Source: an uncultured Prevotellaceae bacterium
GTDB taxonomy: Bacteria > Bacteroidota > Bacteroidia > Bacteroidales > Bacteroidaceae
Direction of reading: 5' to 3'
DNA length: 19,750 nt
Assembly (NCBI GenBank): GCA_937891085.1
Contig: CALAEY010000053.1
Span: forward strand, 1-19,750
The stretch's first letter is position 1. Each line of letters opens with the position of its first letter. The notes beneath the pieces are model-generated. The model was not told the origin of the DNA and searched no databases. It worked only from the letters and a program-made list of their open reading frames with translations. Of this stretch, positions 9,442 through 14,737 are shown in pieces. Made by a program: the position numbers and the translations under genes.

Positions 9442-10501
9442 GCATGATTTCCCCGCTGCCTATGACGAGCTTATGATCCTTATCATAAATCACGCCGAAC
9501 TGCCCAGGGGCAATGCCTTGGATCTTCTCATCGGAAACCAGGTGACACTGAGCGCCATCGTAGTAGAGGCGACCAGTGCTGAATTCTGGCGTATGTCGGA
9601 TCTTGAAGCTCACTTCCACACCTTCGCCGTTAGATTGCCAAGGATTCTCCGTGATGAAGTGGAAGTCGCGCATGGAGAACTCGTTGCCGTATGCCTTCTG
9701 ATTGTCATAGCCGTTGGATACATAGACGATGTTCTGCTCCACATCCTTGCGGATGACAAACCATGGTCCGCCGCTGAGTCCCAGACCCTTACGCTGCCCG
9801 ATGGTATGGAACCAGAAGCCCTTGTGCTTCCCCAGCTTACGGCCAGTCTCCAACTCTATGATGTCGCCTTCTTTCTCTCCAAGGAAATGACGCACGAAGT
9901 CGTTATAGTTGATATTGTTGAGGAAGCAGATGCCCTGACTGTCCTTGCGCTTGGCCGTTGGGAGCTTGGCACGCTCTGCAGCTGCACGCACTTCCGACTT
10001 CATCAGATTGCCTAACGGGAACATCAGCTTAGACACCTGCAGGTAGTCTATCTGTGCCAGAAAATCGGTCTGGTCTTTCACAGGATCAACGGCAGTGCCA
10101 AGCCATGTCTTCCCATCAATGACATGTGTGGTGGCATAATGCCCCGTTGCTGTGATGTCGAAGTCCTTTCCCACACGCTTCTCGAATACGCCAAACTTGA
10201 TGAGTTTGTTGCACATCACATCAGGATTGGGCGTGAATCCGCGCTTGATCTTATCGATGGCATAGGCCGCCACATGCTCCCAATAGTCGCGATGCAAGTC
10301 TACCAATTCCAGTGGCAATCCATACTTATGCGCTACGGCTGTACACATCTCCCAGTCTTCCTCCATGTTGCAATCCATGCCCTCCACATCGTCGCGTCCA
10401 ATGCGGATATAGAACAAGGAAGGCTTGTATCCCTGCTCACAAAGCAGATGCACCACAACGGAACTATCTACACCACCAGAAAGTAATACAGCTATATTCA
10501 T
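9416..10501 (-). CDS. mnmA: tRNA-specific 2-thiouridylase MnmA
   Basis: MnmA activates U34 of Lys, Glu and Gln tRNAs with ATP and inserts sulfur to give s2U. The 361-residue product has the PP-loop SGGVDSS at 8-14 and the two catalytic cysteines: C97 in NPDVMCNKLIKFG and C192 in DSQGICFLN. It ends in the usual C-terminal beta-barrel domain. A longer frame reaches ATG 10549, but a -7 box at 10527-10534 lies inside that extension, so the start at 10501 (MNIAVLLSGGVDSS) is right. Many Bacteroidales have more than one mnmA-like gene; this one looks active. Confidence 0.94.
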   Translation of the reverse strand: MNIAVLLSGGVDSSVVVHLLCEQGYKPSLFYIRIGRDDVEGMDCNMEEDWEMCTAVAHKYGLPLELVDLHRDYWEHVAAYAIDKIKRGFTPNPDVMCNKLIKFGVFEKRVGKDFDITATGHYATTHVIDGKTWLGTAVDPVKDQTDFLAQIDYLQVSKLMFPLGNLMKSEVRAAAERAKLPTAKRKDSQGICFLNNINYNDFVRHFLGEKEGDIIELETGRKLGKHKGFWFHTIGQRKGLGLSGGPWFVIRKDVEQNIVYVSNGYDNQKAYGNEFSMRDFHFITENPWQSNGEGVEVSFKIRHTPEFSTGRLYYDGAQCHLVSDEKIQGIAPGQFGVIYDKDHKLVIGSGEIMLADAQECS

Positions 10502-10526
10502 GCGTACCTTTTTAAAAAATCGACTA

Positions 10527-10534
10527 CAAAGATA
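10527..10534 (-). promoter_or_regulatory. mnmA promoter -7 box (TATCTTTG)
   Basis: An exact TAnnTTTG match on the minus strand, 25 bases before ATG 10501. It forms one arm of an inverted repeat whose other arm carries the probable -7 box of the divergent S41-type gene. Confidence 0.6.
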
Positions 10535-10557
10535 GTGCTTTTTTCCCATTTTTACAC

Positions 10558-10565
10558 TATCTTCG
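10558..10565 (+). promoter_or_regulatory. Probable -7 box of the S41-type lipoprotein gene (TATCTTCG)
   Basis: TATCTTCG has one mismatch to TAnnTTTG and stands 15 bases before ATG 10581. It lies in CACTATCTT (10555-10563), a perfect inverted copy of AAGATAGTG (10529-10537), which holds the mnmA -7 box. No TTTG was found at the -33 position. Confidence 0.4.
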
Positions 10566-10580
10566 CAGCGAAGTTGTGAA

Positions 10581-11816
10581 ATGATGAAGAAAACGCCTTA
10601 TATAATAATATGCTTCGCAGCCCTCTTGACGCTGCTTTGTGCCTGTGGTGAAGACCGCTGGCCGGCTTACTATGAATATACGGCAGACAATCTCTGGATA
10701 GACGGCGTGATGCGAGAGCACTACCTTTGGGTAGAAGATATGCCTGCCTCCAAGGAACTCACGTCCAACTACTTCGCAACCAATGACGCCTTCCTCTCTG
10801 CAGTGAAAAACGAGGAAGATTCATATACATCACTGGATTCATTGACCACTATTAAGGCCGATTATGGTATGACCTATAATATGCTTAAGCTTTCTGATGA
10901 GGATGTCTATGCGGGCTTGGTGACCTATGTGGAACCAGGATCTCCTGCTGGCATTGCTGGCATAGAGCGTGGCACTTGGATCATGGAAGTAGATGGGGCT
11001 GGTATCACATCAGAAAATTCATCGAAAGTACTTAAAGACGGATCCGACCATCTGCTCACTATGGGGCGTTATACGGTGGTCACTGATGAAACAGGGGAGG
11101 AAACGTCCTACATTTCTGCCTATGCCTATGCACCATTGGGCGAAGCTGCTGTCTATGAACGCCTTGACGTACCTTATCGTAACGTCCTTACTGTGGGAAA
11201 TCATACTGTGGGATACCTGCTCTGCAACCGCTTCTCGGCTGAGAGCGCAGACATCATAGCAGCCAGCAATGAATTTGCCAATGCGGGAGTGACAGATGTG
11301 GTGCTTGATCTACGCTATAATTCCAATAGTACGTTAGAAGGTATGCAGCTTTTAGCTTCTGTTTTGGCTCCATCGAGCGCACTTGGACAGACTTTGGCAA
11401 CAGTGAAATACAGCAGTAAGGCGAAACCAGAATGGCCAACGACATTGACACTGAGCACTCCACAAGGAGGCAGTAATCTGAATCTTTCTACCCTCTATGT
11501 GCTGACTAGTTCTAATACCAAGGGCTTGCCAGAGCATCTCATTAATTGCTTGAAATCTTACATGACAGTGGTAGTTGTAGGAAGTACGACGGCAGGAGAG
11601 GCCTATGCCACAGAGGTATTCGACAATACAGAGTTTGGTTTGCAGCTCCGCGTGGTCACTGGCGTGGTGTTTGATGCCAGTGGCACAGAGGCAGAGTTCA
11701 CAGGTTTCACTCCAGACGTAAGAGTCTCAGACACTTCCAGCCCTTCAGCAGTGCTGCCATTTGGCAATGCTGGTGAAGCCCTTCTGGCAGCCGCCTTGCA
11801 GCAAATGGCAGAATAG
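10581..11816 (+). CDS. PDZ/S41 peptidase-like lipoprotein lacking the catalytic Ser and Lys
   Basis: The 411-residue product has a lipoprotein signal ending LLCAC, with Cys22 as the likely lipid anchor, and is therefore an envelope protein. A helical N-terminal region is followed by a PDZ domain (about 105-160, VEPGSPAGIAGIERGTWIMEVDG) and an S41/tail-specific protease core: VGYLLCNRF, DVVLDLRYNSNS (240-250), VLTSSNTKGLPEHLINCLK (308-325), VVVVGSTTAGEAY (330-342). In active S41 enzymes, the third element reads like TASASE and the fourth like GxxTxGK. Here both serines are replaced (KGLPE) and the Lys position is Glu340; the usual NGGG after DLRY is NSNS. It is probably a non-catalytic peptide-binding relative. 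It is divergent from mnmA and convergent with the LuxR-type gene, so it is likely monocistronic. Confidence 0.8.
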   Translation: MMKKTPYIIICFAALLTLLCACGEDRWPAYYEYTADNLWIDGVMREHYLWVEDMPASKELTSNYFATNDAFLSAVKNEEDSYTSLDSLTTIKADYGMTYNMLKLSDEDVYAGLVTYVEPGSPAGIAGIERGTWIMEVDGAGITSENSSKVLKDGSDHLLTMGRYTVVTDETGEETSYISAYAYAPLGEAAVYERLDVPYRNVLTVGNHTVGYLLCNRFSAESADIIAASNEFANAGVTDVVLDLRYNSNSTLEGMQLLASVLAPSSALGQTLATVKYSSKAKPEWPTTLTLSTPQGGSNLNLSTLYVLTSSNTKGLPEHLINCLKSYMTVVVVGSTTAGEAYATEVFDNTEFGLQLRVVTGVVFDASGTEAEFTGFTPDVRVSDTSSPSAVLPFGNAGEALLAAALQQMAE

Positions 11817-11823
11817 GGTATTC

Positions 11824-12270
11824 TCAGATGTAATATTCCATCAGGTCAACGATGCCTGCACGCAAGGCATATTTCACGGCATCGTGCACATTGTTCACCC
11901 CTAATTTGCGGAAGATATTCTTTCGGTGGGTATTTACGGTGTGAAAGCTGACGAATTTCTCTAAGGCAATCTCCTTTGTGGTTTTTCCCAAAGCTATCTC
12001 CTTAAGAATCTGCAGTTCTGTCTTGGTAAGTTGTTCTTTGCCACTGCCAGCATTGGCTTCTTTCCTCTGAAGTTGCAGTTGCTTGTCCACACGCATCATG
12101 TCTGCGGGCGTATAGTCTATGATAATCACGGCTTGAGGATGCTGTTTCATTAAATCAGTCAGTTCCTCCTTCGTTTGTGGGTGATAGAAATCTGCCTCTT
12201 TCTCATAGAAAAGTAACTGAAGCTCTTCCTTGTTGAAGTCGGGCGCATCCACGATGATAAACTCTTTCAT
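11824..12270 (-). CDS. LuxR-type transcriptional regulator with a shortened receiver-like domain
   Basis: The 148-residue product ends in a clear LuxR/NarL helix-turn-helix (about 81-141: LTKTELQILKEIALGKTTKEIA, then VSFHTVNTHRKNIFRKLGV). The N-terminal 75 residues look like the first half of a receiver fold: IIVD at 5-8, and D52 in VIIIDYTP at the place of the phospho-Asp. Then it goes straight to the DNA-binding domain. Normal response regulators of this type are about 200-215 residues, so the later receiver strands and helices, including the usual switch Thr/Ser and Lys, are missing. No histidine kinase is adjacent. It has a -7 box 26 bases upstream and is divergent from the DMP19 gene, which it may regulate along with itself. 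Target and signal are unknown. Confidence 0.8.
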   Translation of the reverse strand: MKEFIIVDAPDFNKEELQLLFYEKEADFYHPQTKEELTDLMKQHPQAVIIIDYTPADMMRVDKQLQLQRKEANAGSGKEQLTKTELQILKEIALGKTTKEIALEKFVSFHTVNTHRKNIFRKLGVNNVHDAVKYALRAGIVDLMEYYI

Positions 12271-12296
12271 ATACTTGCATTTAGTGGTTTTTGTTG

Positions 12297-12304
12297 CAAA
12301 GATA
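12297..12304 (-). promoter_or_regulatory. Promoter -7 box of the LuxR-type gene (TATCTTTG)
   Basis: An exact TAnnTTTG match on the minus strand, 26 bases before ATG 12270, in an AT-rich divergent intergenic region. The -33 element is not clear. Confidence 0.55.
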
Positions 12305-12371
12305 AGAAAACTTTTATATCTAATTTATCAATTTTAGCTATATTTTTCATCTATCGTATGCAAGATTTTTA

Positions 12372-12379
12372 TAGTTTTG
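12372..12379 (+). promoter_or_regulatory. Promoter -7 box of the DMP19 gene (TAGTTTTG)
   Basis: An exact TAnnTTTG match, 24 bases before ATG 12404. It rules out the longer reading frame that begins at TTG 12377, since that start would lie inside the -7 box. A TTGCAT motif (12377-12382) overlaps it and recurs in the same intergenic region. Confidence 0.55.
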
Positions 12380-12403
12380 CATTTACTAAGTAAACAGATA
12401 GAT

Positions 12404-12910
12404 ATGATTAAGATTTCAGATGCTACATTGAGAGATGCTGCTTCGAAAGGCATGGATGCCTTCATCGATGCCTTTGCAGATGCCTACTTGAAAGAAACGG
12501 GTGGTGAATGGACGGCAGAGAAGATGGCACTGCTGAATGCCGATCAGCACACGTTGTTGGCTTATAAGATTTTCAAGGATGAAGTGACGGAAGGTGGCTT
12601 GGTGCAACTGATTCAGAACGGCTATGGCAGCTACATCTTCCATAATCCTTTCGCCAAGGCCCTGAAAAGCTGGGGAGTGGCAGATTTGGCAAAGCTGCTC
12701 TATAAGGGTAGGGAAATATACGATCTCTGCAAAGATGACTTAGAGCGTGAGCGTAGTGATGAGGAATTCATGGCACTCTATGAGCAGTACGAGGAGCTCA
12801 ATGACTTGGACGATGCATTTATCGAAAACGAGGAACTCTATACGGCTCAAGTGGCAGATTATGTAGACAATCATATCGAAAATTTTGCTGAAATAGAAAC
12901 TTTAGATTAA
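12404..12910 (+). CDS. DMP19-family (DUF4375-like) protein
   Basis: The 168-residue, acidic, largely helical cytoplasmic protein has the family pattern around EGGLVQLIQNGYGSYIFHNP, followed by FAKALKSWGVADLAKLL and an acidic C-terminal tail (EEFMALYEQYEELNDLDDAF). No signal peptide or membrane segment is visible. ATG 12404 is chosen because the -7 box lies at 12372-12379. The biochemical role of DMP19-family proteins is not established. It is the first gene of a + strand series and is followed 25 bases later by a lipoprotein gene with its own promoter. Confidence 0.75.
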   Translation: MIKISDATLRDAASKGMDAFIDAFADAYLKETGGEWTAEKMALLNADQHTLLAYKIFKDEVTEGGLVQLIQNGYGSYIFHNPFAKALKSWGVADLAKLLYKGREIYDLCKDDLERERSDEEFMALYEQYEELNDLDDAFIENEELYTAQVADYVDNHIENFAEIETLD

Positions 12911-12915
12911 ATTTG
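12884..12915 (+). promoter_or_regulatory. Promoter of the NigD-like lipoprotein gene, overlapping the DMP19 stop
   Basis: TTTG (12884-12887), 20 bases, then TAAATTTG (12908-12915) is an almost ideal Bacteroidetes promoter. The TAA of the -7 box is the stop codon of the upstream gene. The lipoprotein ATG is 20 bases downstream. It probably also drives the Yip1-type gene, smpB and metH. Confidence 0.7.
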
Positions 12916-12935
12916 CACACCAATAAAGTAAGAAT

Positions 12936-13697
12936 ATGAAAAAGATTAAGTTATTTGCATGCGCAATGCTGGCACTTATGTGTCTCAGTTTCAGTGGCTG
13001 TGGTGCGACCAGCGGTCATGATGGTGACAGAATCAACCAACTGATGTTGGCAAGGATTGATGATAGTTCTACGGCTGGCACTTGTTTCTATGATGTCAAT
13101 GGAACCAAGATCATACCAGAAACTCCGTCAGTGATTTATACGCTGACCAATGGAATTTACCAGTTTACTGTAGCTTACGATCCTAGTACGGTGAGTGGAG
13201 GTCAGGTAACTGTGACTTTGAATTCAGAACCTACGAGTATTATGAATCCTTTCGGAGTGATTAACAAGGCAGATTATCCCAATGATGAAAACATTCCGTT
13301 GTATGCTATTAACTATGCTCCAAGAGCTCTGGCTCCTTTCATGTTTGACAAAGACTATCTGATAATTCCTGTGGTTTTCCGTAGTACTAGTATCGTGGAA
13401 GATAATGAGATGGCTGTAGAGATAGCTAAGCATCGTTTTGTTTTGGCGCTTGAGCCATACGCTTCTGGTGATGATACGTTGGTATTCACCCTTACTGATA
13501 AGGTGACAGATCCAGATACAGGCAGAGGTTTTGCCATGTTCAATTATCAGGCTTTCGACCTGCGTTATATTGTGTCTGACTTCAAGGCTATGGGCAATAC
13601 TCTGAAGAAAATCACTATAAAGGCTATGACCAGTGAGGATGGCAGCGATTTGTCTTATGCTAAAGAAGAGACTTATACGTTTGATTATAATTTCTGA
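12936..13697 (+). CDS. NigD-like lipoprotein
   Basis: The 253-residue product has a lipoprotein signal (MKKIKLF, hydrophobic core, FSGC with Cys22). The acidic HDGD a few residues after the Cys resembles the Bacteroidetes surface-export signal for lipoproteins. The mature part is beta-rich: an N-terminal barrel-like region (about 45-105) and a C-terminal region ending YTFDYNF. This layout recalls NigD-like proteins of Bacteroidales, named after a bacteriocin cluster and mostly of unknown function. Family assignment rests on overall pattern, not on a hard motif, so another Bacteroidales beta-rich lipoprotein family is possible. It precedes the Yip1-type gene by 2 bases. Confidence 0.55.
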   Translation: MKKIKLFACAMLALMCLSFSGCGATSGHDGDRINQLMLARIDDSSTAGTCFYDVNGTKIIPETPSVIYTLTNGIYQFTVAYDPSTVSGGQVTVTLNSEPTSIMNPFGVINKADYPNDENIPLYAINYAPRALAPFMFDKDYLIIPVVFRSTSIVEDNEMAVEIAKHRFVLALEPYASGDDTLVFTLTDKVTDPDTGRGFAMFNYQAFDLRYIVSDFKAMGNTLKKITIKAMTSEDGSDLSYAKEETYTFDYNF

Positions 13698-13699
13698 CA

Positions 13700-14272
13700 T
13701 TGAACTACAATAGTTTATTTAAACGGATTATGCTTCTGATTTCCTCTCCAGCCAAGGCTTGGGAGGAAATCAGTCTTGAAAGCCGCCAGTTGGTGATGAT
13801 AGAGTTTGTCTATCCACTCATTGCACTGGCGGGTCTTTCTGTGTTTATCGGAGTATTGTTTGATGTAGGGTGGAGCAGTCCTGAGAATTATCAAGAGGCC
13901 ATGACGCAGTGCTGTGCTGTGGCAGTGTCTCTTTTTGGCGGGTTCTATCTGTCAGCCTACCTCATCAACCAGATAGGTGTAAAGGTAGAGGGCTTGGCCG
14001 ATAACCTACCATTAGCTCAGCAGTTCACAGGCTATTCGTTGGTAGTGGTTCTCTTGTTGCAGATTATTTATGGCATCCTTCCAGACTTCCTTATCTTGGT
14101 GGTGCTGCTTAGCTTCTACACCATCTACATCGTGTGGGAGGGAGCTGATACTCTGATGCATGTAAATGAGAATAACCGCCTTAGATTCACTACTTTGGCT
14201 TCTATTGTCTTGCTGGTTTGCCCTTGGCTGATTCTGGTCTTATTTAACAAACTAACTGTGCTTTTGAACTGA
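13700..14272 (+). CDS. Yip1-family integral membrane protein, TTG start
   Basis: The 190-residue product has about five hydrophobic segments (roughly 34-56, 68-92, 108-125, 127-146 and 167-188) and begins MNYNSLFKRIMLLISSPAKAWEEIS, a typical N-terminus of Bacteroidales Yip1-domain proteins. No ATG gives this N-terminus; TTG 13700, 2 bases after the lipoprotein stop, does, so a TTG start with translational coupling is the best reading. Function is unknown; Yip1 relatives are small membrane proteins without an assigned bacterial role. Its stop overlaps the smpB start (TGATG). Confidence 0.8.
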   Translation: MNYNSLFKRIMLLISSPAKAWEEISLESRQLVMIEFVYPLIALAGLSVFIGVLFDVGWSSPENYQEAMTQCCAVAVSLFGGFYLSAYLINQIGVKVEGLADNLPLAQQFTGYSLVVVLLLQIIYGILPDFLILVVLLSFYTIYIVWEGADTLMHVNENNRLRFTTLASIVLLVCPWLILVLFNKLTVLLN

Positions 14273-14727
14273 TGCATAAACAGACAGACATAAACATCAA
14301 GAATAAGAAGGCCTCGTTCGACTATGCGTTTGTTGAGACCTATACGGCAGGCTTGGTACTTACAGGTACGGAGATTAAATCCATACGTCAGGGTAAGGCC
14401 AGCCTGGTGGATACGTATTGTTTCTTCGAACTTGATGAGCTCTGGGTGAAAAACATGCATATTGCCCATTACCTCTTCGGTACTTTCAACAATCACGATA
14501 CAAAGCGTGACCGTAAGTTACTTCTTACCAGAAAAGAGCTTGTCAAACTGAAGCGAGCCTCCATGAGTCCTGGCTATACCATCGTTCCTGTGCGACTTTT
14601 CATCAATGTGAAAGGACTGGCCAAATTGGTCATCGCCTTGGCAAAGGGAAAGAAGGAGTATGACAAGCGTGAATCACTCAAGGAGAAAGACGACAAGCGG
14701 CAGATGGCTCGCATGTTCATGAAATAA
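14272..14727 (+). CDS. smpB: SsrA-binding protein SmpB
   Basis: SmpB binds tmRNA and brings it to stalled ribosomes for trans-translation. The 151-residue product has the family motifs NKKASFDYAFVETYTAGLVL, GTEIKSIRQGKASL (OB-fold tmRNA contact), SPGYTIVPVRLF, and the basic C-terminal tail GKKEYDKRESLKEKDDKRQ that enters the empty mRNA channel. The length is normal. It is coupled to the preceding membrane-protein gene by a 1-base overlap and followed 10 bases later by metH. The tmRNA gene itself is not in the window. Confidence 0.97.
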   Translation: MHKQTDINIKNKKASFDYAFVETYTAGLVLTGTEIKSIRQGKASLVDTYCFFELDELWVKNMHIAHYLFGTFNNHDTKRDRKLLLTRKELVKLKRASMSPGYTIVPVRLFINVKGLAKLVIALAKGKKEYDKRESLKEKDDKRQMARMFMK

Positions 14728-14737
14728 ACCATAAACG

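Noticed and set aside
9428..10015. A 195-codon open frame on + opposite mnmA
   Set aside because: mnmA on the minus strand carries both catalytic cysteines and the PP-loop; the + frame is a shadow.
11810..11824. Short hairpin AGAATA/TATTCT between the convergent S41-type and LuxR-type genes
   Set aside because: Only six A/T-rich pairs with a 3-base loop and no T tract; too weak to call a terminator.
12377..12403. Upstream TTG start for the DMP19 gene
   Set aside because: It lies inside the TAGTTTTG -7 box, so it could not be transcribed as a start.
14728..14737. Possible cobalamin riboswitch before metH
   Set aside because: Only 10 bases separate smpB and metH, far too few for this element.
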